DNA from: Phoronis australis
Lineage: Eukaryota; Phoronida; Phoronidae
Length of the DNA: 64,000 nt
Direction: 5' to 3'
Assembly (NCBI GenBank): GCA_002633005.1
Contig: NMRA01000230.1
Location: forward strand, 399,523 to 463,522
Shown: in pieces, positions 10,579 to 21,204 of the stretch
Numbering within the stretch: position 1 is the stretch's first letter
Layout of the letters: the number at the start of each line of letters is the position of its first letter
Made by a program: the position numbers and the translations under genes
The notes under the pieces: model-generated
What the model was told of the DNA's origin: nothing
Seen by the model: only the letters and a program-made list of their open reading frames with translations
Databases searched by the model: none

Positions 10579-10737
10579 GTCTTGTGAATGCCCTAAAACG
10601 TCTGACATCTGGCGGTAAAAACGAAGAACTACTGGATTTAAGCATCATTCCCACATTTCCGAACGTCACCATTGAACTTCCGACCGACGATGACGGTGAA
10701 AGTGCTCTTTCTATTCAAATTGTACCGGCCATCAAAG
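10579..10737 (+). CDS. Mab-21 domain protein, internal exon (nucleotidyltransferase-fold core)
   Basis: The acceptor is TATTCTAG ending at 10578 and the donor AAAG|GTACGT at 10737/10738. In the only open frame (two bases complete a split glycine) it encodes GLVNALKRLTSGG and, later, NVTIELPTDDDGES followed by ALSIQIVPAIK. The last part matches the strand that carries the third catalytic acidic residue in cGAS-type enzymes (VDITLAL in cGAS). Here that position is glutamine, as I recall for MAB21L1/2 (VQITPAF), which argues against nucleotidyltransferase activity. It leaves in phase 1 and joins the last exon in frame. Confidence 0.75.
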
Positions 10738-12432
10738 GTACGTAAACAGGTCGCCCACAGGAGCTACAGTCAGTCGGCCAAAGCTTTTAATTAATTTTTT
10801 GACGACAACGTCTTGTTAGAAGCAAACATCGCAATCTCCAAAACTATTAATGATCACGTGGCTAAGTACTGGTCATTCTAGGTGGTTAGTAAGCACCACT
10901 CTCATTAGTTAAAAGGATACCAAACCCGGTTTTGACCTATTAATGGATACTAAAAACGACTTTCCTGTGCAGTTCTCTGAAACAAAATAATGCTCTGTAA
11001 CCCTTGACAACCCTCAAACGTTTTGAGGAAAATTTGAAAAACTCCTTTCAACGAGCAAGCGTGACCTACGCTTTTAGCGAATTACACAGTACGACAAATG
11101 TGGGAAAAGACCACCAACCAAGGACCATAATGTTCAACCTGTGACATACGGAGTATGAATTTTTAATTGATTCTTGCCTTTTACTTGAAAATTGGCGCCA
11201 GTGATGCATTAGCAGGTGACAGAACGAGGATTGGTTGGAATCATCAAAACAGGGCTTGTGTCCTTTTAAGCAAAGTACCTGCTGCTAAACATTATAGGAC
11301 ATTTGTGCAGTGGAGAAAAACTCCGTCAGTGCCCTTCACGTGGCCTCGTCACATGAACAGGGTTTTCACTGACTGGTACCTATAAGCCAATCTGGCTGAT
11401 ATGATTTATTCTAGCTAATGAAAAGCTGGGTCCCATACAGAGAGCAACTTCGTACTATAACTTTCTATACAAAAATGCACACAAGAACGTTTCCTTTGAC
11501 TGTCAGCTAACAAATGTAGATATCGTTGAAACTTCCATTTTACGGTCGAAGGTTATTGTTGGGTGTGGCAGACTTCTTAAAGTTATTAGCTTTGACAAGA
11601 GCAACAAAACAACATCCGCTGTGTTTTTATTAATTTATTACAAATCACCAATTATTGCATCTAAATGACCATTGCTTGGAAACCAAAATCTCATGCTTCT
11701 CTTTTCGAATAATGGCTATCCAAATGCATATTTTATGTGGTACTGGGAGACGTTGGGAATTACAATCCTGTCAGTTGTTAACGCGTACGGGTTTTACACA
11801 TTAGCGCGTGTATTAAAGAACGCCCCATTAATTGGCACTCAAGTTGTACCAAAGACGTAACTAAACAGTCTTTGGTTGTACTAGAAGTGCGTAACTTGTC
11901 GTTTTTCTGATCTATACATGCGCGCACCCATTTGGCGAAGTGAGCAAAAAGGTCCGCCTCAGAGCAACAAAAAGTCGAGAAAACGAGACAAAATTCCACT
12001 AAAAAGGCGCAGACGCATAGTGAAGGTGGTACCAAGTTTTTTTTAGTTCTCCCTCTTCTTTGGTCAGTAAAATGTCCACATCGCCAGAAATTCGAGACCC
12101 CATATTAAAGGCTGGGTGCGCGCATGCTATAGAGTTATGACTGTTTGCAATGACCCGGTTCTAAAGTTTTGACTTTATCAGACTGAGATTAGGAAGTTCT
12201 TCGTGCTCTTATTTGTTGTTATTTTAGTATCCCAGGTACGTGCAATGACCAGAGTTCTCACTAAATTCAAAATGCAATAACCCTGTCAACAACGGTGGGT
12301 TGACGGAACCGTAAGTCTCATTTGACCGGTGACCTATGCCACTCTAGTAACATGGGTATCCTGTACATTGGTGACATGTTGATACTGTGTTTTTGACAAA
12401 TAATGCCATCATATGTCTCCGTTTGCTTGCAG
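10738..12432. other. Last intron of the Mab-21 gene (1.7 kb)
   Basis: It holds a MITE M1 copy (11917-12126) and a diverged family E segment around 11540-11615 (GGCAGACTTCTTAAAGTTATT and TTTGACAAGAGC). No exon recognised. Confidence 0.6.
11917..12126. mobile_element. MITE family M1, copy 2
   Basis: The terminal inverted repeats are perfect: CATGCGCGCACCCA at 11917-11930 and TGGGTGCGCGCATG at 12113-12126. They are flanked by CTATA on both sides, a 5-bp target duplication. The interior is inverted relative to the copies at 5102 and 14996. The perfect ends make it the best-preserved copy here. Confidence 0.9.
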
Positions 12433-13136
12433 GGGACGGTTGGCCGTTTGGTGTCAGGTTCCAGAGTCCAATGCCAAACAGGCAGCCATATTTGGACCAC
12501 GGCCGGAAGTACACAAAACGTATCGAAGACGCCATGAACGATGGACACGGTATGTGGTACCTAGAAGCGCGCGAGATCTCACTGCCCCGAACTCTGGAAA
12601 CGTCCAAACTATTCACTCGCGTGCTTGAGGACCCTCAACAGAGCTCACGATTGTGGAAGTTGTCGTTTGTCCCCGCGGAAAATCACTTGATGGACTGTCT
12701 AAGAGAATACAAAGACAGCAACGCGGACGCTGTGCTGAAAATTCTCCAAGTTATCGCCCAGAGGGAGGGTGGTTATTGGGAAGTTTTAGACGAAACTTAT
12801 CTGCAGATGGTGGTACTGTGGTTTTATAAGAAACAGGCGCCAAATTTGAAAACTGTTACCGACGTTTTCAAAGGAATGTTAAACAGCCTCATAGAAACTT
12901 TGCAAGCCGTCTGTTGTCCCCATTTTCTACTTCCTACCGTCAATGTTCTGGACAAGCTCGAAAAAAGTAAAGCCAATGGAATTCTAGCGGAACTGAGCTT
13001 GTTGCGCGATAGGATAGAAGAAGATACGACGTACATTCTGGAATACACTGGATGTATTAAAAAACGTAGTCAGCAAGAACAGGTCGACCACAACGGAAGT
13101 CTCGACAGCGAGATTTCATCAGAAAGCGAACAATAA
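12433..13136 (+). CDS. Mab-21 domain protein, terminal exon
   Basis: The acceptor is GTTTGCTTGCAG ending at 12432. The frame continues the split glycine and stays open for 233 codons to TAA at 13134-13136. It starts with GDGWPF, the tryptophan-proline turn that follows the third catalytic strand in Mab-21/cGAS proteins, and then WYLEAREISLP. Next comes the family hallmark SSRLWKLSFVPAENHLM (W-x-L-SF-x-x-AE) and a helical C-terminal lobe with HFLLPTVNVLDKLEKSKANG, equivalent to the HYFLPNLDLF region of MAB21L proteins. The tail is acidic (SEISSESEQ). The family includes developmental regulators (MAB21L1/2) and innate immune nucleotide synthases (cGAS and cGLRs). The lost third carboxylate favours a non-enzymatic member, but the exon that should carry the GS and ExD motifs is not visible. 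The recovered protein is about 390 residues plus the missing exon. An AATAAA overlaps the stop codon. Confidence 0.88.
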
Positions 13137-13354
13137 ACGCAACATCTAAGCGTGTTATTGAAAGTTACGCTTGGAAACGGGGTTAAGATCCATTACATAT
13201 ATTGCGACTTTAAAATAGAATGTACTAATCATAAGTATCAGAGATGCTATCTTCCTGAAGCGGGTCTAGGTAGCGTAAGACTTAGCCTCCACACGGCCAG
13301 CGTGAGTGAACCCCCGTTGGCAAAATGTAGATTAGACGCTCTGTTTCGTGACGT
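13137..13354. other. 3' flank or UTR of the Mab-21 gene
   Basis: No coding signal recognised. Apart from the AATAAA at 13132-13137 that overlaps the stop codon, I see no clear polyadenylation signal here. Confidence 0.4.
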
Positions 13355-13902
13355 ATCTATGGGAGAGGGATCTTTAAATTTCGATTCCATGAAAATGATC
13401 CCAAGACTCACTCATTTTTCAATGTTGAATGTGTAGAAATTTCAACCCATGAAAATGCAACTCAAAAACAATTGTCACGCTTATGTCGATGGCAGTTTCG
13501 TATAACGAATTACCAAAGCTAAGTAAAATCGGCCAATGGGGTCAAAGGGTGGGCTGTATTCGGGGCGCCAGTTCAGCCGCACGAAAACGAAACTTGTGGG
13601 GCGTGACGTTCGAGAGGGGGGGGGCATNATCTATGGGAGAGGGATCTTTAAATTTCGATTCCATGAAAATGATCCCAAGACTCACTCATTTTTCAATGTT
13701 GAATGTGTAGAAATTTCAACCCATGAAAATGCAACTCAAAAACAATTGTCACGCTTATGTCGATGGCAGTTTCGTATAACGAATTACCAAAGCTAAGTAA
13801 AATCGGCCAATGGGGTCAAAGGGTGGGCTGTATTCGGGGCGCCAGTTCAGCCGCACGAAAACGAAACTTGTGGGGCGTGACGTTCGAGAGGGGGGGGGAC
13901 AT
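13355..13902. repeat. Head-to-tail duplication across a single N, probable assembly artefact
   Basis: 13355-13627 is repeated almost base for base at 13629-13902 (offset 274), with the N at 13628. The two copies end after the same nine-G run and then differ by one A. I saw no differences inside the unit. This fits two overlapping contig ends joined without merging. Confidence 0.85.
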
Positions 13903-13959
13903 GAGGACATGAAAGTGGTTGCCGAAGATGGTGACGACAATAGAAGAAGCACCGAATGC

Positions 13960-14155
13960 ACAACGCATAGGCCTTGAACAAACCTCGTTTTCCGTTTTTT
14001 TTTTAGTAATAAGGTCCACGAACCCAAAAATTCGAGACCCTTGCATCCCTACATTTTAGGCTGGGCACAAGCATGTGGCGAAATTCTGGTTATTCCTGTG
14101 CCCTGCCCCCTCCCCCCCAACTCAAAATCCTGGATCCTCCCCTGGCAACTACCCA
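13960..14155 (-). mobile_element. MITE family M3 copy (partial)
   Basis: On the minus strand it reads CCAGGGGAGGATCCAGGATT, CAGCCTAAAATGTAGGGAT and TTTTGGGTTCGTGGACCTT, matching the plus strand of 50465-50730 in order. The other end is not clear. Confidence 0.6.
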
Positions 14156-14995
14156 GAATTCTATTCCAACCATAAAAATCTTTTTCGGGTTTAAAATTTA
14201 ATGCTCACCTAACCGATAGAGGGCGGCATCGACAGTCGAGGGCTGTGGGATTTAAAACTTGAAAGTTGCAGAATATCGCGGGAAAGAGGCGATGTAAAAG
14301 CGCTATCTACCCTCGATGGGGTGAAAGTTGGGGTGACTGGTACCGCTATCTTGTGATCCGGGCTCTCGATAATCCATAACCCTGGATACGTCATTGATGA
14401 AATCCGATCCATTTTCTAAAATGTTGTTTTGTTTTATCCTGAAATACAAGGCACAGTGTATGTAAACTTTTTAGATAAATTAGAACAGTTTGCGCTTTCG
14501 AATATTTCGTGTCAGATTCAATTCATTAATGAATATAAAAACACATCAATAAAAAGATGAGAAATATTATTACATGTAGGTTAATTGACTCGTGCCCCTT
14601 TGCGGGGTGTATCAGCACAAAAGTTAAATTTTTAATCACGCATAGGGGATGCTCTCTGAAAATTCCCATTAGACGTTGCATTTGATAGTCAAGTGAACGA
14701 TAAATCATTGTATACTCTTGCATGTCACGAAGTAAAGACTTCTAGAAGAGTAATTATCTAATTGACAAAGATTTTAATTAACTATTGACCCCATGGCTTG
14801 CGCTGCTCAGTCACCGCCCACATAACTACATAGTCAGAAGATGGTTTCAAAGAAAACCGCAAATATCAAGATTTCTAGAAGTGTCTGATTTTTAAAACGC
14901 CTGGAACTCCCGTAACTTCACAGCTTCACATAAAGACGCCGCACCAGCCTGGTCGCCACAACTTTCTAGATACGCTCTGTAATCGTCATACAGAT
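14156..14995. other. No feature recognised
   Basis: Short open frames only, with no splice-flanked exon or repeat match seen. Confidence 0.4.
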
Positions 14996-15260
14996 CATGC
15001 GCGCACCCAACCTTTAATATGGGAAGCTCGAATTTCTGACGGTGTGGACCCTTTTGCTGACAAAAAACCGGGAGGACTAAAAAAAAAAAAACACGGGGTA
15101 CCACCTTCAGAACTGTAAACCGTGCGTCTGCGCCTTTTTAGAAGACTCTTGTCTCGTTTTCTGGGACTTTTTGTTTCTCTATGACGGACCTTTTTGCCCA
15201 CTTCGCCAAATGGGGGGGGGGGCTCGTTTGAGCCTCCGAGACTTCATGGGTGCGCGCATG
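14996..15260. mobile_element. MITE family M1, copy 3
   Basis: The terminal repeats are CATGCGCGCACCCA and TGGGTGCGCGCATG. The flanks CAGAT and CAGAC form a target duplication with one mismatch. The interior includes GGACCTTTTTGCCCACTTCG, as in copy 1. Confidence 0.88.
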
Positions 15261-15403
15261 CAGACTTCAAGTTCTCCTCCGTCCGCCACAAATTCCACCC
15301 TCGTCGACGCCACTTCTGAAGCGTCCCTTATTTTGTGCGGTGCTTTGAGTTGTATCTTATTTACCTTAACACTTATTTAGCATGAAGGAAAATCCAGGGC
15401 GGT

Positions 15404-15527
15404 GTTCAGTAGCTGTTTCGCGGATTAAATATTTAGCCAAAAAAAGTACTCTCAATGAAAATACAAGGCAGTGTCGCGAAGCCTTGCTTTTTATCGAGGT
15501 TCTAGCAAGGTCACAGCGTTACTGAAC
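15404..15527. mobile_element. MITE family M2, copy 2
   Basis: The inverted ends are GTTCAGTAGC and GTTACTGAAC. The interior GTCGCGAAGCCTTGCTTTTT matches copy 1 at 6980-7121. Confidence 0.65.
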
Positions 15528-16474
15528 TCTACCCTGTACTGTGTACACACCTTCTTAGGCAAAATAAATTTTCTGATGCACACTTTGTCTTTATCAACTT
15601 TCTTTGTTCGCGAGGGATACGTGTAGTTGCATATATGGCATATACGAGACATGTCGCCGAGATCGCTGGATTTTTGCGGTCTGAATGGTGTCTTTTCGAA
15701 AAAATCCTGTAGGATTTTTTTGCAGTTGTAGGATAATTTGACCAGGGTCTATTTATTCAACAGAACTCTGCAGAGGGGTTTCATATTTTACTGACGTTTG
15801 GCGTGTTAAAGATATTCTGTTCAATGGATTGTTTATATTGACTCAATAAATAAACCTTTTGCGTGGCCTGGAACCCTTACTACAGGATTGTTTCCGGTAT
15901 AGGTCACAACAAATGCATCCCTGCTTACGATCTAACTCTTGCTGGGTGGGTGTGATATTCAAGTTGTCAATTTTCCAACATTCCAGCAACGCACCCATCA
16001 CAAATATTGCTAAATAACTTAATAAGGTTGGTAGAGTACAAATTGGTAGTTTCTTATTTTCAAAATCAGGAAAGCATGAATTCCCTGAGAGTTTCGGCTC
16101 ATGTTAAAAAAGTGGCCCAGTTATGAACAGGGACGATGGAGGGTATATAAGTTGTCTAAAATTTGGAACAGGATTGCTAACTCGCCGTATACAAGGGCTA
16201 CACTGTAAAACAAAGTGTCCCGTAGTCTGAAAGGAGACACATGACCAGTTGTAACTTGGCGTAATTGTCCGTTTAAACTCTGTGTAGAAAAATCATCGTC
16301 AGGATACAACAGTTTAGAGAAAAGGCTCCTAGCCAGTACTCTGAGAAAAAAGCATAGTATGCGAAATTTCATATGAGATATGATGTTCCGAAGCGCTTAG
16401 TCAACTACTACAAAACCCTGTATATCTTTTTTTACTCTGCGCGTGTAATTGTTGTTATTGTTTTACAACTCGAT
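15528..16474. other. No gene recognised
   Basis: The only structure noted is a perfect small hairpin near 15699-15720 (AAAAAATCCT, a GT loop, AGGATTTTTT). No exon or repeat family match was seen. Confidence 0.4.
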
Positions 16475-16590
16475 AACTGCACCGTTAGCACACGGTCTTG
16501 CGTTCGAGTCCCGGTTGGGGCAGAAACCTTTACAGACATCCACTAGGTCACTAGTCGCTACAGGTGGCTCGCTGACCAGACTTCATAATG
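16475..16590 (+). repeat. SINE S1 with tRNA-like head
   Basis: An A-box-like TTAGCACACGG and a clear B box (GTTCGAGTCCC, about 16502-16512) are followed by CGGTTGGGGCAGAAACC and a tail with GACCAG. The same body without the head is at 6890-6972. Two copies with a polymerase III promoter fit a tRNA-derived SINE. Confidence 0.6.
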
Positions 16591-17040
16591 ATTACGATAT
16601 ACATTTCCACCCCGGTTTAAGAATTCCATTTCTCACATGACCTGGAATGTGTTACGACACGACTGGTTAATAACATCCGAGTACGTATTTTTTAAGTTAC
16701 ATGGGCAAATCACAAAGTAGTGCAAAGTAAAAATCCATACGCCTTACATTTTATCGTCTGCAAAACAACGAAACCCGCGGCAACCAAACAATGCCGGAAT
16801 TCAGTGAAGTGACAAGGTCATGATTGACAAATCGGTTGTCTCAACTGTACGTACTCCAGTCGGAAGGACATGCAAACAAGTTCTTAAGCCAACTCATCTT
16901 CGGTGGCGATTTCCATATCCACGATTCAAACGGAGATGAACCCCAACTCAAGAAACGCGGTGAGACTGTTAAGCTGTGCTGTCTCAAGGTCAATTCAGTA
17001 CTTACGCGAGGGGAAGCCGTGCTGACTGTTGTTTATAAAC
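16591..17040. other. No feature recognised
   Basis: A 107-codon open frame starts at 16824 but ends inside the repeat at 17041. It resembles no family I know. Confidence 0.35.
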
Positions 17041-17220
17041 CAGTGTCGGATTCAGGGGAGGGGGGGGGCAAGGGGGCCAGGCTCCCCTTGAAATTCTCCC
17101 AGATCCCATTTGGCAGTTCGGGGTGCGAATTGCGGATTAGCATATGAGCGCACCCGGGGTGGTGGGGTCGGGGCGCAAATGCACAATGCATAAGCGCCTG
17201 TGTCATAACTTGTCGTGCTG
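17041..17220 (+). mobile_element. MITE family M3 copy (partial)
   Basis: The left end CAGTGTCGGATTCAGGGGAG and the following GGGGGCCAGGCTCCCC are the inverse of the right end of 50465-50730. GCACAATGCATAAG is shared with the 13960 and 50465 copies. The right boundary is unclear. Confidence 0.55.
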
Positions 17221-19340
17221 CAGAAATGCAACCTCGACAATTGAGCTTTTTCTCATTTTCTCGGAGATTGTCTTTGACTGGCAAAACTAATGACAACCCC
17301 TGAATGACTAATTTAAGAACTATGTTAGGTGAAAGACCAGTGCATTGAATTACGCATCTTATTATAGCGTGTCGATTACACACAGGCGAACATTGTGATA
17401 GTCACACCTGGGATTCTGTTATCAAAATTGAATCGATCGCATAGAGCGAATAGGGTTGACCAATAGCACATTTCCGAGTTTGTGGTAAAAATCGCTGATC
17501 TGACCCTGGTGGACTCTCGCATAAGAGAAGTTGGCAGGCTCGTGCCTCAAATTCAGGTGGCAGTTATTCTCTCGGGTTATTTCTCTCAGGTCCGTATTCC
17601 TCCGTCACTAAATTGGGTTTTTTCAATATCTCACTTGAGTGCAATTTTCTCCGCTTCGTACACGAAAGAATCAAGTGGTGGCCAGCCACCAGGGGTCGTA
17701 TAGGAGATCTCCCTGACACACCGGAACGTTCGCATGCAGAACATATTGCCAATGTCAATTGGGGACACTAGAAAGAATGTTTTAAGAACATTTACGCAAC
17801 TTTATTAGACAAAATGTTAATTCATATCAAATGAATTACAAGTGAAAACACTGCGGTGGATAACACTGCACAGGTAAAATACAATACAAAAACCTGTTGT
17901 TTTTGAAACGTTCATTTAAGGGGATTCGATATAGTTAGAAGTCAAACGCTAAGATTTGAGGTACCAAAACCCGGGAAAATTTAACTTACACAGAATTAAA
18001 AATCAGTAAACCAAGAAATATAATTAAATACGTTAAACGGACCGGAAGATATTTTTGGAATTATAGTTGGATGAGATAGACTTTGAAGTTCTTAGTTTTG
18101 ACTAGAGCCATAAATGAATAGTATCTGTTGTGTTTTATGATTTGATTGTAATCAATAACCCATGAAATGTCACTGTTTTGTCAGAGATGCCTTGATGTTC
18201 AGGCGGCTGTAACGGAAAACTAATTCGGTGACATCCAGTTTTTCAGATTTCAATTAGATTAATAACAAAATACAAAGTGAAAGTACAAAATTCGGAGAAC
18301 TAGGCTAGTCGCTGGTCAGCTCAGCTATGATTCACTTGAGAAAGGCATCTTATCTCCTACCTATCCGTCTGCGCTGCCTCTAATGTCAAGATTCGTTTAA
18401 TATCATCCAGTTTCGGGAAAAGTTCGTTTTATTATGGTCATTCTTTGAAGGAATTTTTTGAAAAGTTAAAATCCCGAGGTCCCTAGTATATTGTCTGGGC
18501 TGTTTCAAAATTTCTTGTTGAAACGCGGCCGGAAGTCCAATTTCTGGTAGCTGTGGACAATGATACAGATTGCGACCCAAAATGTACACACTTCAACACT
18601 TGGAGTTCAACTTCTGTTCCGTGGATCACTCACTCTGCGCGGGCCTAATGCATGGTAACATTATTTTTTTTAACGTGGGTGCGTCAGTCATGACGCGCTC
18701 CGTCCGTGTAGCATGTACGGGAATGGCAAGCTCCCATTGGTGTTCGGCTCGAAAAATCGGTGATCGACCTATGGGTGCTGTTTGTGACACGAGACTTAAA
18801 ATGAAACTGAATGGCTGCTTAACGTATCAACAATACTCCTCACTGAGGCCGATCAATGAATGTTCCCTACAAACTAAGCAGGGGCACTCCCGAAATAGCT
18901 ACAATATCAGGGATATTCCTGGACTGCGCCTTTGCGCTAGTAGCGCATAAAAATAAAAAGGTGCAAGTACATTGCGGCAGTGCGCCGCCGGGTGCATCTT
19001 TTAAAACGCAACACTCTTCCAAAATGCAAGATTCTAGTCAACTTACGACCAGTCGGCTAAAACGTGACACTTTACATGGGGTTTCTGTTTCACATATTAC
19101 CACTTTAATTACACTAAGTATGCTGGCCACATATTTTTGAAAAAAGCCTCGCATCAGGTGCGCCCAAAGGATACAGAATCAAACCTGGTCAGGAATATCC
19201 CTCCAATCTTATAGGAAATCATATACAATAATTATTGGACCACTGACTACACAGTCCGATTTCTTATATGACAATCGAAATGTGTTGTTGTTTTTTAAGT
19301 TTAACAACGATTTTCATTGTGTAATCAAAGAAATTTATAT
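17221..19340. other. No gene recognised, one diverged family E segment
   Basis: 18060-18115 (TTGGATGAGATAGACTTTG and TTTGACTAGAGCC) matches the family E core at 25970, 28640 and 59750. A 126-codon open frame at 18570-18950 has no family resemblance and no splice context. Confidence 0.4.
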
Positions 19341-19630
19341 GTTCAACAGGACTACACGTAAGTTACTAACTAAAATCCTTAAGCCCTCTGGAGTGTCCTG
19401 ATCCCTCTTGGAGGAACGTTGGAATGATTATAATGGTGGGACAGATTGTGCTTCCCGCTGTGCTCTCGCTAGATATTATCTATGGTAGCATTCCAACCAT
19501 TAACTAGCAAGAGCACAGCGGAAAGCTCCATCTGTCCCACCATTATAATCATTCCACCATGAGTCAAGAAGAGAGCGAGACACTCCTGAGGGCTTAAGGA
19601 TTTTTAGTAAGTACCGTACTTCAGTTGAAC
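19341..19630. repeat. 290-bp foldback (large imperfect palindrome)
   Basis: The left arm 19341-19475 and right arm 19500-19630 are inverted copies. Examples are AAAATCCTTAAGCCCTC against GAGGGCTTAAGGATTTTT, and GAATGATTATAATGGTGGGA against TCCCACCATTATAATCATTC, with outer GTTCAAC/GTTGAAC ends. About 25 bases lie between the arms. No coding capacity. This is the form of a foldback MITE. Confidence 0.85.
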
Positions 19631-21204
19631 ACATTCACTTTTCTCTGGATGGATAAAGAGTTTTCATTTCAAGATGTTCATTCTGTAGTTAATAGTTGTG
19701 GGGAAACTTTCCCATTTTAAGATTAGTCCCAAACAAAAATCTCCTAGCATCTCTCAAATAGGAAGGGAAATTTCGATGTGTTTGTTCATAGTTCTCGCCG
19801 TCAAGTACTCTTATCCAGTGATTCTGACCCGGATGCAATGCCAGGTCACGTGATGCGTAGCATATCGTACTTGGCCAAAACAAGTACCACACTGTGGGAT
19901 TGTGAGTAACACAGCAATCGATCATCTATTATATAACATGCATCTTTCACTCAAACTCCGTCTGCCCCGCTCCACTGCAGACTTTCCTTGCGCCCGTTTC
20001 GGCACCGCTTTGGTCCCAGGTAGTGTACCGGCCCTCTGAGGTGCTCTATTTTTTTCTCAAGGGCCGTTCTTTTGCGGACGCGGAGGGAGGGTGGTCAGTT
20101 TCGTACTGGACTGGGTGACGTCAGTCCATCGGCTTAATTTTACTCCCTCCGGCTTCCGTAGCGTATATACTTCTTCAGACCTATCGCCGCCAAAGTTAAT
20201 GATGTCATTAAAAACTACACTCTTCGTTGAGAAAACTTATTCACCGGTGTTGGAAAATTGGCGTTCATTTCGTTGCAAGTTTTTAGTATTTTAATACCAA
20301 CAAATCCAACTTTAGAACAAAATTTGATGCTGCGAAGCTGTCATCATATCCTGAGAAATATCGCTCAAAGTTTTAGGAAATGTAGTGTGGGCCTGTCACG
20401 AGCGCGCTGTTTTCAAAACGGCGACAGACTTTTGTTTGTTGCAAAAGGCGAAGAATTACGCAAAACTGACGTTTAACAGATTGTTTTGTTTTTTTTCGCC
20501 TAAACGGCTGTAACAGTTGATCACCAGATTCTGCTATGCACCCCATTATCGGGCGTTAGCTCTACATGTTGATATAAGTTTCACGAGGAAGTGACGAGCT
20601 GAGCTACCCGGGTTGTGTAAAATTTCGGTGTGTAACGGAACTCAACACACAGCTACCTACATGTAGCTGAAAGTTGGCGATAGTCTTCATATACTGGCTA
20701 GCCGAATTTTACCTTAATCTGTACATTTATGATGTGACTTTTGTGTGATATTTTTACTTTGTGTACACTACAGTATTTTTAAAAGCTTCCCTAGTTATCA
20801 CTTTAAGGAATAGCTGATTACCGTACATTATGTTACGGCAGGGTCAAATGTTCTGGAAAGAAAAAAAAATATCTGTGCTGCCTGGGGAGAGAATCCCGCA
20901 ACCGCACATCCTGCATAAATCTGACAGAAATTCTGATTGAAACTTTAAAATAAAACGGTCTCACCAAGAAATATTCCTGTCTCTTGCGATAAACACTAAT
21001 GTTCACTTCAATGTGCAGTTGTTTCCCGTGGATGGGTAACGGCTAGGTTCCTTATAAACACGGCTGTTGCGTAAAAGTAACTTGTCTTAACTTATCTTGA
21101 AGTTACAGGTTTTTGAGACTTGGAATCCGCGCAGTCTCACTTTAAATCGTTATAAAGGACTGATGATCTTCCACGAAATGGAAAAAGAACAAATTTAAGT
21201 AAAC
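19631..21204. other. No gene recognised
   Basis: A CRE-type palindrome (TGACGTCA near 20117) sits in a moderately GC-richer patch at 19970-20170, but I find no exon that would make it a promoter. Confidence 0.35.

Noticed and set aside
18570-18950. 126-codon plus-strand frame
   Set aside because: No recognisable domain, splice context or conservation.
20110-20130. CRE-type promoter (TGACGTCA)
   Set aside because: An isolated 8-mer without an associated exon. The same 8-mer also occurs by chance in the peptide coding exons (CYDVM codons).
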